A stretch of 64,000 nt of DNA, taken from positions 15,032,471 through 15,096,470 of the forward strand of contig JABAKD010000020.1 in assembly GCA_012845835.1 (NCBI GenBank), in the 5' to 3' direction. A program made the position numbers and the translations under genes. The stretch is from Undaria pinnatifida. Lineage: Eukaryota; Sar; Phaeophyceae; Laminariales; Alariaceae. Of the stretch, positions 53,600-64,000 are shown one piece after another. Numbering within the stretch: the first letter of the stretch is position 1; each line of letters starts with the position of its first letter. A model generated the notes under the pieces. That model worked only from the letters and a program-made list of their open reading frames with translations. It did no database searches and had not been told where the DNA came from.

Positions 53600-56500
53600 G
53601 ACGCCAAACACAACAAATACACATCAGCATCATAGAATTTAAAGCAGCAACAACGGTGTCGACGAACAAATGAGAGAGCTGTGCGGTTAATATAATGTCG
53701 GATAAAATTATGCTATAAATGTAGCCTTGAGATCTATTGAATCGGGGGTGCACGTGCTGCACGCGTCGCACGCACAACACAATAAGGTGATGTCTGAATA
53801 GCACTCTCTAGATTACCCGCACTCAACGCGCTCCGTTAGTGCTTGCTCGACGGGCCATAATTGCAGCTCCCCTGGTGGTTTCCGTCTCGGACGCGCACAA
53901 TCGCACTCCCAACTGAAACGTAAAAATTACGTCTTTCTCCTTCCGGCGCTGTAAATCGCCGACACTCGTCCGGTAAACAGCAGGTGTGCGTACGCCCTCT
54001 CTCCCCTCGCGATGCCAAAACTGAGTAGAGTTGCCTTTCTGTGGTCCCGGTGTCATGTAGCATCTGTATATCGTGCCGGGTTTGGATGAGACGCTGGTAA
54101 AAGAGCGAAAATGCGAAACCGCTCTCGAGCGCCCCCTGATCTCGAACAGCTTGATGTTCGACATGCTATAAACATCTGCTTCGCGAACTGCAGGTCGAAA
54201 GAGCGTTTCAACACGCCGAGCCTATGCTATACGTGACACCTACGGGGCCTCCAACACCCACGGGAGCGCGCGTTTGGTCCTGACGCGTGCGTCCTTCCGC
54301 TCGAACAGGCCATAACGTTTCCCTGGTATTGATGTGGCCGTGATACCTCCGTCACCAGCCGTAACGAGTGAGGTGTCGGCAGACATGTCATGTTGATCAA
54401 AGAGCAGCAGGGAATTCAACATAATGCCACGGGAACTTGCTCGAGCACCTGAAATTAAAAACTAACACGGACGTATTCGTATTATACTCGTAGTTTTCAA
54501 CGGTACGCCTCACGTTGGCCGGTCTTCTTGCTCAAAATAGGGACAACCACGCTTTTTCCTTTTGGTTTATCGCGACGAGTTTACTTCAGTAAGACCTAGC
54601 CAGATTCTAGTGAAGGGTACAATCCTTCCCAGATACCGACTACACCAGTAGCATGATGGACATGGTGCTAAAGTTGGCGCGTGGCCGGCGGGTTCGCGGC
54701 TGACCCCAAGCACATTGGAAGCGAAAAAAATCTACTCGAGAGGAATGCACCGAGTCCTCAGCAAGGGTTGCTCGGTCTTTTGGCAGATGAACCTGCCGTA
54801 TAGACCGCAGGAAATACACGAAGTGCTAGCTCAGACAAAAAAAATGCAATGACGGCGGGATCGTCTTGCCAGAGGTAGCGATAAACACGAGGAACACACT
54901 CTAGGATAGGCCGCACTAGGCGTTGTGCGAAACAACGACAGCTCGGTCGAGATCAAAATGAAGCCAAAACACATAATGCAGCGGTAGACTCAATCGGCGA
55001 CTTCACGCAATGAAGACACATGCGACTGTGTCTTATGCCCTACGTGAGTTATACATAGTGCACTGCTGCAGCTAACCTCCGGCACGTACGAAACAAGCTG
55101 TGCCAGTCCCGTTTATTCTCATGTTTACATTTTCTTGGCTCCTGCCCTTTTGGCGGCCAGACTACTCCACTCCCGCGTAGTCTTCTGCGCTCACTTCTAA
55201 AAGGCAAATATATCTCACGGTGAACAACACCAAAAACATGGAATATACGCGTCGTGGCGTTTGGGGCTCCACGGAGACGCCGCATTGCATGGGGAACATC
55301 GAGGCGCACGAACAACCGTTCTGGCTATACGGTAGTCGCACGCGGAAGAGGAGTAATGAAACACTTGACACCAAACTTGTCGTAGAATCAAAGTGGTCAC
55401 AGGCATATCGCTGGCACAGCGGAGACAAAATGAGAGGTGGTTGTAGAATTACAGGAGACAATAAAATCGCGTAGGTTTGCAGCCCCAAGAGCTGGAGCTG
55501 CAATGAAGCTTCAGACGCCACGGGGAAGTGGGAGAGGCGGGGTGCAACCAAAACGCTCATCCAGCTACAGACCGGAACCTACACTTTACCAAAACAGACG
55601 TCAAGCTAAAGTGATTCCCCGATGCCAGCGCTACTCACCTGGACGGCATTTCCTCCGCATTGTGTTGACTGTAGAGACGCCGGCGTTCGTGTCCTTGTCT
55701 TTCTTGCTGCCCACCACCATTCGCGATGCCACCCACCGAGCTCACCCCCACTCTCTGTACCTTGCTCTCGCGACGACTGTCAGAGGTTTCGCCAGGAAAT
55801 GGACCGGATTACAGGGAAAATCTCCCCATCCCAATTTCCACCTCACCCAGCTGATTGGCCGCACAGGGCAGGTGTGGTGACAAATCTTGCCTCCAAGCAG
55901 ACCACCTGCGCCACTATTAGTAGTGGTTTCGCCACGGCGTGGTGATGTGGAGATTGGCCCTGGCCTGTACTTGCTCGCGCACCCTAACCCGTCATAGCAT
56001 TCTCTTGCGTTTGCTCTCTTGCATTGTTTACTATTGACGAGTTTGGTGCTTTCCTTCCACCAGCGACTTTCTTTCCTCAGCAAAAAGTTGACCATTATGG
56101 CCCTGCCCCCGGGTGGTCGCCGGCACGTTGCCGTCGTCGCTTTGGTTTGCACACAAGACATTTGCGCGACGAACGAGGTACTTTTTTTTTTCCACAAGTA
56201 CAGACCCACCACCACGTGCAATTGCCTCCTGTGATGTCGGAATGCCTGCTGGTGTTGCACCAGAAGTACAGAGCAAGGGAAGCGCGATTGCAGGGAGAGG
56301 GTGGCCGGAAGATGTCACGTCGTCAGTGCCAGCAGTACCGGCAGTGCCCTCCGCGCTGGTGCAGAGGGGTTGTAGATGACGTAAACGTACGATCAAAATA
56401 TCGGTTGTACGTTTTATTATTAGTATAGTCTACTTACGTACCGCAAAACAACACCGGCAACTAACTCATTAAAATGGTGCTCCTTTTCGTAGCAGCACGT

Positions 56501-57074
56501 AAACGTATAGACTAATATAGAGAACCTTTGAGGTGCAGACAATAGACCTCTTCGAGGGAGACTGCTGTCCACGTCAGTGCTACCGGCACGCAGCAGCAAC
56601 GCAAGTTGTAGTGCAGCAGTAGTCTACGAGTACACCTACAACTGTTCCTCCGTGCTTCGCACCAGGTAGGTGCACCTTCTCACAGCATTACAGGTGGACG
56701 CACGACACGTACAGCAGTCAGTACGAGTGATACATAAGCGCAAGTAATACATGCACTTGCTGCTGCTGCTGTAGTAGACGGTACGAGTACAATCACGCAC
56801 CAGCTGCACTCGCGAAGCCCGTACGTACAAGGTAGCTGCGGGCATTCGTGGGTAACTACTCGTACTGGTGAGACTGCAGGTGCCTAATACCTTTTGCCCG
56901 TAAATGTAAGTACGGTTTTACATTAAAACATCAGCATTAACCATGCTTGTAACTACGGAAGAGAAGTACGTCGTGTTGTAGGCGTCGTCACACAGCACAC
57001 AGCAGCAGCAGTTGTTTGAGTATGAGCAGCATCCAAGTTTTCCCAGTAATGCAACACGACAACAATATATTATA
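53600..57074. other. No supported gene
   Basis: Several long random open frames. None shows a conserved motif or splice-linked pattern. Confidence 0.4.
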
Positions 57075-57499
57075 CACCTGCCATATTCAAAGGAGCATCG
57101 TCCTCTGTTGTGCAGGTCTTCGAGTAGACACGCTCCGTAGGTGGACTTCCGCCAGCTGTAGACTCAAGCTGCGACGGCGAAGCGCTATCTCCATCACCCT
57201 CATTGCGAGAAACACCTTCGTCACCAGCAGCTTCTCCAGCCCTTCGTTGCCTTTGAGCTGCTGCAAGCGCGTCGATTCTATCGGCCTTGCTTCAGGGCCA
57301 GCTCTCCGCGAGCGTGAAGGTTTTCTGTACCCCTTCGGTCGTGCTTCAGCTGCGAGAAGCGAGGGTCGCCCTCTTGCGTGAGCGCCACATTACGCATGAG
57401 GTGACGATGCGGTGTAAATAAATAAGCGGCGTAATTAAAATCGCATCGCATAAAAAATGGTTGATCGTTGATCGTTCCCAGCCGTTTCGTATCCCGCAT
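57075..57499 (-). pseudogene. Possible partial coding sequence, unrecognised
   Basis: On minus, one frame reads FFMRCDFNYAAYLFTPHRHL, then NVALTQEGDPRFSQLKHDRR and ends ELALKQGR-stop at about 57278. Shifting frame there continues with RIDALAAAQRQRRAGEAAGD, then ASPSQLESTAGGSPP, to a stop near 57075. Protein-like composition across the shift suggests an old coding sequence with one frameshift or small intron. The family is unknown. Confidence 0.3.
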
Positions 57500-57779
57500 G
57501 TTTCGTGTTTGTTTCGTGTAGGTTTCATGTCCCGTCCGACTCCCTTAATTAACGATCATAGCACGCCGCCCAGCTTTTTGTCATCAACGACGCCTTCCCA
57601 CTGGAAGCGAAAGCACAAAGACATACATAGTCTAAACCCTGTCTGTGTCGCTCACACCTGGCATAACACCAAAAAGAGCAGCGGCGGGACAGCACCGCAC
57701 CGCACAGTACACAGCAACCGCGTTGGCGGGCCCCGCAAGGTTGCGCGCAACAAACAAACTAGCATAATCACAATCAACA
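57500..57779 (+). promoter_or_regulatory. Upstream region of paralog B
   Basis: Contains TTGTCATCAACGACGCCTTC followed by CCACTGG (57578-57604), the counterpart of 25207-25232 upstream of paralog A. Confidence 0.45.
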
Positions 57780-58496
57780 ATGGGTGGAGCTATCTGTTGC
57801 GGTTTCGACACGGGACAGCCCCTGCTCTTAGGACAAGAATACGAGGAGGAGGTTCATCATCGTCGGCTTTCGCAATGCGAGACACGCGCGGCAGAGCAAA
57901 AACGCAAGCTTGGCTCGGCGACATTGTGCCGCCCGCCCCCCAGCAGCAGCGGCGCGTCTGCTACTCGCTGCCCCATATTGCCGGCGACGCAGCTGCCACC
58001 TCCACCGCCGCCGCCGCGGCGGAGGCAGGCGCTACCAACGCGGCAGAAGCAACGACAGCAGCAGCCGTGGTCGTTTCTGAGGCACATACTGCCGCGGCTG
58101 CCGCCGCGGCCACAACCGCAACAGTCGCGACTGCCGTCATCAGCGCCGCGGCTTCCTGCGGCGACGAGCAAAGCTCTGACCGTGGGACACCGCCAGGACC
58201 CCATCGGGTGCATGTTCTGCCCCGAACTCAACAATACCGGAGTGCTCGGAGTGATTTCGGAGGTGCTTTGCGCGCCCGGGTTCGTGTCGGGCCCTTCTGA
58301 AGGAAAAAGGTTGTTGAGGAGCGTTAGGTCGGGGCGGGTCGACATCTGCACAATGGCACGGCTACTGCGCTGGCTGAGGGGGGAGCGCGCGGCACGGGAA
58401 TTGAGGGACCGCGGGGTGAAGTTTGTTGGGCCGGACACGGAGCAGGGGCTCCCGCCAATCACGACGGGGCTGGGGATGACCGGCCTCACCGAAGAG
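57780..58496 (+). CDS. Paralog B exon 1
   Basis: 239 codons ending GAA GAG before gtgggt. The conserved block occupies about residues 141-239; the part before it is Arg/Gln/Pro-rich. Confidence 0.85.
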
Positions 58497-60201
58497 GTGG
58501 GTGATGAAAAGAAAAGGGTTTTTGTTTTTTGTTGAGGAAAGTTTGTTTTGTCGCGTGCAGATTTATACGAAAATATAGGGACCGTTGATATTTTAATATG
58601 AATATTAAATAGTCCTTACATTTACGTCGGGCATTGTCGGTTGGATGGTACATTTTTTTTTTTTTTTTTTTTTAGATCCTCCTGGGGATCCGGGTAAAAA
58701 AAGCTTAAGCTGCATACACAGTATTAATATTAATAGTACCTACAGCCTGATTAAAATGGTGTACTGCTCATACTGATCCTCACATCTTCGACAGACCAGA
58801 CCCCCATTTCATCTCATGATCTGCCGCAGATATTTTAGAGCAGACGCATCCCTGATCGATATAATATGTGATGAGCTGCACGATATGCATCACATGTTCT
58901 TGCCGGGATTGATCTGCATGATGCAGATCATGCTCGCACGTTTTGCCCGTTCGATTTTTTTCGAGATATGCGCGGCGCTGGCGCGCGTTTTGAATACGTC
59001 ATCATACAGCCTACATTTGCCATACGCGAGTACGGTCGCTGATTCCATGTGTTTGGGTCGGGAGTAGAGCTGTCCTCAGCCAAGCATCCAACGGGCAGGA
59101 GGAAGACGAACACGATGCACAATTTGATAAAATTAATGGCATACCTCCCGCGTCGCACGAACACATACATTATATACGTACGTACGTATTATCCGGGCGC
59201 ACGCTTGCAAATAATAAGGAAAAGTTTTTGGTTGTTGGATTAGTCTAATTGCTTTGCGTGTTGTGTTTTGGTTGTCTGGATTTTCGTTTTTTTCTCTTCA
59301 TCGTTTCGATTGTTGACACTAATATTCGATAACACGAACCAAAAAATGCGATTGTGGATAATAACCCTACGTTGCCATCGAAGCTCTTAACTCTGTGCCA
59401 CTAAACGTGAGCTCACCCCCCCCCCCCTCTCCCCTGCAGTTGATTGCCTGCGGGCACAAGGCCGGGACGAAGTTCGTCATCTGCTTCTCCTCGTGCTACG
59501 AAGCGTGCTCGGGCGTCATCTCCGGTGTGCTCACCGAATCTCTCTCGGTTCCACGAATCGAACCCGATTCCATGCCCGAGCCTAAGTGCGAAATCACGTG
59601 CGAATCGATTTACGAATCCAACCAAGAAGAGTCTAAGGGCGAATCTTCATCGGCTTCAAGTGGCGGTCGCCACCGCGGCAGTCGGTGTCTGAAGAAGAAG
59701 CCAACCGGGGCATCCACGCCTTCTCCGCTTTCAAGCCAGGCAGCATGGACCGCATCTAGCGGAAGCGGCGACCACGGCATCGGCGGCGTCGGCGTCGGCG
59801 GCGGTGACGGCGGCGGCCTTGCTCAATGCCCCGGCAGGCTCACGCCTAACCCCTCCCGCACGAAGCGTACCCCTTCCCACAATGGGGGCGGTGCCGGCAG
59901 CAACGGTGGCAACAACAGAAGCAAAGCAGCAAAGGACTACAGCCGGACCGATGTCGTGGCCCACCTGTTCGACGAAATCCCGACGCATTGCCGAGGCGGC
60001 GGCGGCGGCGGTAGTGGCGGTGGTGGTGATGGCGGTGGTGGTGGCGACTGGAACGACGGCCGAGTCTACGCTGCTGGGGAAAACCTATTCAAGATGGAGG
60101 TGGGACAGTGGGCGAAGTACTACGGTGAGTGCGTCGGGCCTTTGCTCGCCGCGTGGATCTTCCCGGACGAGAGTGCCCCTAGGCCGGCGGAGGCGGAATA
60201 A
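57780..60201 (+). CDS. Paralog B of an unrecognised two-exon gene family
   Basis: Exons 57780-58496 and 59440-60201 join in phase 0 to give 492 residues. It carries the same three conserved blocks as paralog A: IGCMFCPEL through SEVLCAPGFVSGPSE, LLRSVRSGRVDI, ARLLRWLRGERAARELRDRG and ITTGLGMTGLTEE; then AGTKFVICFSSCYEACSGVI; then RTDVVAHLFDEIPTH and WAKYYGECVGPLLAAWIFP. Intron position and phase are the same as in A. The non-conserved N-terminal 140 residues and the Gly/Ser linkers differ in length and sequence. The start ATG (acaATGG) has a good context, and MGG-CC near the start might allow lipidation, but A lacks it. Function unknown. Confidence 0.84.
58497..59439 (+). other. Paralog B intron
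   Basis: A 943 bp intron. It contains an inverted SINE B tail (poly-T, then atcctcctggggat, about 58650-58705) and otherwise nothing recognised. The acceptor ctcccctgcag follows a long C run. Confidence 0.8.
59440..60201 (+). CDS. Paralog B exon 2
   Basis: 253 codons and TAA. It begins LIACGHKAGTKFVICFSS and ends after the GPLLAAWIFP block with a short charged tail. The linker includes an acidic, Cys-containing stretch (EPKCEITCESIYESNQEE) not present in paralog A, and long poly-Gly. Confidence 0.85.
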   Translation: MIACGHKAGTKFVICFSSCYEACSGVISGVLTESLSVPRIEPDSMPEPKCEITCESIYESNQEESKGESSSASSGGRHRGSRCLKKKPTGASTPSPLSSQAAWTASSGSGDHGIGGVGVGGGDGGGLAQCPGRLTPNPSRTKRTPSHNGGGAGSNGGNNRSKAAKDYSRTDVVAHLFDEIPTHCRGGGGGGSGGGGDGGGGGDWNDGRVYAAGENLFKMEVGQWAKYYGECVGPLLAAWIFPDESAPRPAEAE

Positions 60202-60663
60202 TCCAGGCTGGTTGTTCCACCCGTCCGTCCGTCCGTCCGATCGTTTTTCCTCGCGAGCTTGGGTTTTTTCCCGTCGGCTGTGGCTGTAGGTCGGCAGATT
60301 TATCGCGGTTGGTGCTGTTACATAAATTTTATCTTGAACCTTCTCCGTCACTGCCGCCGCCATCCTGCTTTGGGATGGATGTCGGAAAGAGTGTTTTTTG
60401 GGGGAGAGGTACGGCGTGTACCCATATATTTGCTGCTTGCTTCAGTCATTTGATAACTGATCACGCCTCCCTTTCGAGGGAGGGGCAGGGGGGGCGAAGG
60501 GGGGCAGAGCACAAAATATCTGGGTGCGGGCGCAGTGTTTTGAGAAGACCGACTGGTTGATGCCGCCACGCCAGAGCCGCGCGGAAGTGTTTGTCGGTGG
60601 GGTGAGGGAGAGACGTTTTTTCGCCGCCGGGAGGGTTGAGGCGTCTGCCGCTGAGTGGTCCAC
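60202..60663 (+). other. 3' flank of paralog B
   Basis: Holds the cgtccgtccgtccg run and tttatcgcggttg shared with paralog A. No further gene. Confidence 0.55.
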
Positions 60664-60945
60664 GACGCGTGCTACGATAGAGGTATCACTTTTCGTCCGA
60701 AAAAAATGGTTTTTGAATGTGGTGGCTTCTTAACCCCAAATTGTCGGAAATTGACCATTTTTTTAAAATGATTTTTCGTTGGATACGTCAGGCACCGTGG
60801 GATTGTTCATCCGGTTGATCCGGTAGCAGTTTTATTTTCTGTCCGAATCGTTTTTTTTTGGGTTAAGAATGACGTGTCTTAAGCTCCCAAATTGAGGAAC
60901 CTCGGAAAAAAACAAGTGGTGCACCTCTATTGTCGTGGCACGCGG
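60664..60945 (+). mobile_element. Inverted-repeat element with tandem core, copy 2 (single monomer)
   Basis: Left end GACGCGTGCTACGATAGAGG; right end CCTCTATTGTCGTGGCACGC. Only one monomer is present, followed by the catccggt ... aagctccca tail. A phrase of about 25 bp, gaggcgtctgccgctgagtgg, lies just outside both ends (60638 and 60967), suggesting a duplicated target or an outer repeat. Confidence 0.7.
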
Positions 60946-61639
60946 CCCACATTGCCGCCGGGGTTTGAGGCGTCTGCCGCTGAGTGGTTCGCATTGTTTT
61001 GTGTCATAGGGTGTCTTTTGTGTGTTATTTGTGTTGTTGATTGCGACTTTTGGTTCGCGTTCTTTTGGCACGCAAAATACGCAAAACACGCTCGCGTACA
61101 AAAACACATAAAACACATGTTTTTTTAGGACGCATGGGGCGGGATTTATTTGTCTTTTGGAATTTATGGGACGGGAAAGTATTTCGGGGTCGGGGGGGGG
61201 GGGGGGGGGGGGTATTCATGGAAGCTTGTTCTTTGGCCGGGGGGACTCCTCTTGTTTTGATTCCACTGGTCTATTTTGTTGCTGCCTCTAATATTGTAGC
61301 CTGTGTCAACACTGCACATGTTGTGGGCGATCTGCAAAGAGGGCGAACTCACCGTTGTGGTACACCTACACGGGTGAGGGGATGTGCGGCATTGTGGCAT
61401 ATTTTGCGTATTGTGGCAGCGGCACTATATACCGCACTCCGATGCATGTAGGGTCTCCGTACAGGGGCTCCACACACGTTGCAGGGGGCAGTCTAATGAT
61501 CGGGTACAAGAAGAAGGGAGGGGGGTGGGGGGGGGGGTTGACATTGTAGCATCGCGCTGCAGTTAGCATGGCCATGTGTTTACAAACAGGCTCAATTGGG
61601 CTGCCGGATTGTTGTGCCACCAGGGTGTATGTACCATGC
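60946..61639. other. No supported gene; G-run at 61191-61211
   Basis: Low-complexity and unremarkable sequence. Confidence 0.4.
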
Positions 61640-61930
61640 CGGTCGCCCCGGTGGCGTATCAGGTTATCCTCGAGCCTGGTACAGGTCAGTTTCGTGAGTT
61701 CGAATCCCCCCGAGTGCATACTCGTGTAAATTCGTGGAGACTTTTTCTTGCGCACAAATTGACTTGCGGAAAACGCGCGAGCGTGAGTTAGCAACACTCG
61801 ATAAATAATCGACGAGCAGTGGGATTGCTGAACCCTATGCGCGACAAAAATTGGAGGCAAGAACCGGGGGGGAGAACGGACGGCATCTGTGACCACGGCG
61901 TGTCCAGAAGCTGGAAAGTAGAAGTGTGCG
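61640..61930 (+). mobile_element. tRNA-derived SINE A, copy 2 with intact-looking B box
   Basis: An A-box-like gtggcgtatcaggttatc and a B-box gagttcgaatcccccc lie about 40 bp apart, as in tRNA promoters. The body (tttttcttgcgcacaaattg) and the 3' part (gaaccctatgcgcgacaaaa, aggcaagaaccgg) match 24.0 kb. It ends near a (TA)n run at 61932-61951. Confidence 0.65.
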
Positions 61931-62014
61931 AATATATATATATATATATATGCGTAGGGATATACATAATGTGGGCGACTGTTAAATAGGCACGGAGGGA
62001 GGGTGGTAGTGTAG

Positions 62015-62140
62015 TTTTAGTCACGCGTTTTGGAGGCATGACGCGGCACGGACGAGGCATATTTCCTTCCTTCTCCAATTTCGTTCACGGTGGGCGCGGG
62101 TGTCTTCTAGGCAACAAATATTAAAAAATGGTCTGAATCT
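62015..62140 (+). repeat. Dispersed repeat, partner at 39.7 kb
   Basis: cgcgttttggaggcatgacg ... acggacgaggca ... gcgcgggtgtctt, parallel to 39745-39870. Confidence 0.55.
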
Positions 62141-62504
62141 GATGGTAAGCGTTTGTTAAAATGTCTTCAATGAGGGTACCGGTTTATGTACCGAATAAAA
62201 AACACGCTTGTTGCTTCAAAACATTTTTTCGGAACCAACTACGACTCCTTCTGTGATTGTAGAGTGGCATTTTTTCCCGGTCCGCTCGCTCGTGCAACTA
62301 CTACTGTACTTCTGCGAAAACCAAAAGGGCGTTGCCTGAACTGCCACGGGAATACTCTCGCCCCCTTCCGCGACAGGGGTTTTGATAGCATTTTTTTGGG
62401 CCAGCGACGTGTGGAACCATAAAATAGCCATGTAGTAATTGCACTTTTTTCTGGCTGAAACACGGTTTCTCTGAATATTTTCAAATTTCCTTGACCCCTT
62501 GAGG

Positions 62505-63090
62505 CAGTGGTACGATAGAGGTATACGGTATACCTTTTTTTGGCTGAAATGGATTTCTGAATGACGGGGGCTCCTTGATCAAAAATCGTCGGAAATGAAA
62601 GTGTTAAGGTATACCTTTTTTTGGCTGAAATGCTTTTCTGAATGACGGGGCTCCTTAACCCCAAATCGTCTGAAATACATGGTAGAGATGTTAAGGTATA
62701 CCTTTTTTTGGCTGAAATGCTTTTCTGAATGACGGGGGTTCTTAGCCAAAAATGGTCGGAAATAGAAGTGTTAAGTTATACCTTTTTTTGGCTGGAATGA
62801 TTTTCTGAATGACGGGCCCCTTGACCCCAAATCGTCGGAAACAGAGGTGTTAAGGTATACGTTTTTTTGGCTGAAATGCTTTTCTGAATGACGGGGCTCC
62901 TTAACCCCAAATCGTCGAAAATAGACCATTTTTTTTTTTCATGCCTCCTCGTCGTGTATCTAGAGGCCAGCGGATTTTTTCATCCGGTAGTAGCAGTTTT
63001 ATTTTTTTTCTAAATCCGTTTTTTGGGAGCGGTCTTAAGCTCCCAAAATCGAGGGGTAGTGTTGGATAAAAAGGAGTGCCCCTCTATCGG
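62505..63090 (+). mobile_element. Inverted-repeat element with tandem core, copy 3
   Basis: The left end contains gtggtacgatagagg and the right end cccctctatcgg. Five monomers of 82-90 bp (gtatacctttttttggctga ... gacgggg ... atcgtc) fill 62520-62935, then the tail (catccggtagtagcag ... taagctccca). Confidence 0.72.
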
Positions 63091-63159
63091 GATTTCACTA
63101 TTTTTTTCATTGCAACACAACGTGTTTCGCTGTATATAACCCATGCTTAAGCCATCCCA

Positions 63160-63290
63160 CGGTGTAAAAAGGTATACCTGCAGGGGGTTGAGCTCCTCGA
63201 GCGAAGATTCATCGGGGTTTTTGAGCCAAAAAAAGTTATACCTGCGGGCGGTTGAGCTCCTCGAGCGAAGATCTACCGGGGGTTAGTCCA
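63160..63290 (+). repeat. Two-copy 75 bp repeat
   Basis: tatacctgc-gg-ggttgagct, then cctcgagcgaagat, occurs at about 63173 and 63238. Confidence 0.8.
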
Positions 63291-63415
63291 AAACGTTCCA
63301 CGAGAGCATATTTTGTTTTAGGATGACAGGGCAAAATAAATACGCTTGGTCGGGTTGCGCGAACGAACGCCTTATTCGAAGTCATGTTTCGGTTGATGGT
63401 GAGATATTGAGCTCC

Positions 63416-63825
63416 GACGCGTGTGCTACGATAGAGGCGCGCACGAACCTTTTTTTTTTTTCTTCCGAGGTGTTCCTCCATTTGAGAGCTCAAGACCTAC
63501 CTCTCCCAGAAAGTGATTTGGAGAAAAATAAAACAGCTTGCGCACGCGAGGAACAAAAAAATCCCCGAGGTGTTCCTCCATTTGAGAGCTTAAGACCTAC
63601 CTCTCCCAGAAAGTGATTTGGAGAAAAATAAAACAGCTTGCGCACGCGAGGGAAAAAAAATCCCAATGGCCTAGGAGAACACAACGATAATCATACAAAA
63701 AAAAAAATGGCCTTGTTTGCCCGACGATTTTGGGTCAAGTGAGCCCCGTCACGACAGAAGCCACGGCAGAAACCGTTTCATTCACACGCAAAAGTGCTAC
63801 CTCGTACCTCTATCGTGTTGGGAGA
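63416..63825 (-). mobile_element. Inverted-repeat element with tandem core, copy 4 (reversed)
   Basis: The left end GACGCGTGTGCTACGATAG and right end acctctatcgtg match the family termini. On minus, the core reads gtgacggggctcacttgacc ... aaaatcgtcgg and the tail reads ctgttttatttttctccaaa ... gagctctcaaa. The tail segment is duplicated as a 99 bp tandem pair (about 63460-63555 and 63565-63655). Confidence 0.65.
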
Positions 63826-64000
63826 GCTCAGAACATTCTTAGAATCTGCTGCAACCCTACCGTGAGATGGATCAGTTCGAACTACGTAGAAGTCATGGGA
63901 AGGTCCATCATCGGGGAACACTTTTTTTAAGCACTTTTTCTCCCAATCAATATGCTTTTTGGTCGGTGCTTTTTTTGACACAATGCTCCCCCAAGCGAAG

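Noticed and set aside
55742-56260. 172-residue minus-strand frame
   Set aside because: No recognisable domain or homology pattern; not supported beyond length.

Overview
This window is nuclear DNA from a eukaryote with intron-split genes, GT-AG splice sites with strong C/T tracts, long repeat-filled introns and many retrotransposon relics. The non-LTR reverse-transcriptase tail at 9.4-10.2 kb and the overall style (GC-balanced, CAG/CCG-rich exons, trinucleotide microsatellites, several Ty1/copia lineages) remind me most of a brown alga (stramenopile). That placement is recall plus inference. There are no bacterial operons, rRNA genes, CRISPR arrays or intact tRNA genes.

Layout. (1) 192-5387, + strand: 3' part of a C1-like plus FYVE zinc-finger gene, four exons visible, 5' end outside the window. 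(2) 7807-24651, - strand: a three-exon DUF952 gene that can be assembled with correct splice phases. Its first intron is about 15.3 kb and holds a non-LTR fragment, a broken copia element (about 11.0-15.7 kb), a second copia fragment (about 17.1-20.7 kb) and smaller repeats. (3) 25660-38010, + strand: paralog A of a two-exon gene family I do not recognise, with a 10.6 kb intron. It is divergent from the DUF952 gene across a 1 kb spacer that carries repeated promoter-like motifs. (4) 45.7-49.3 kb, - strand: a third copia element with recognisable gag, protease, integrase and RNase H but no reverse transcriptase. (5) 57780-60201, + strand: paralog B of the unknown family, with a 0.94 kb intron. 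The rest is dispersed and tandem repeats.

The genes do not form a pathway that can be read from sequence. The FYVE protein should bind phosphatidylinositol-3-phosphate on endosomes; DUF952 proteins are small proteins of uncertain activity; paralogs A and B share three conserved blocks separated by low-complexity linkers. The items most worth following are the A/B family, the DUF952 gene interrupted by nested retroelements, a family of short inverted-repeat elements with a variable tandem-repeat core (53, 60.7, 62.5 and 63.4 kb), and a hAT-like short element filled with GGGTC repeats (1.3, 22.1 and 29.7 kb).
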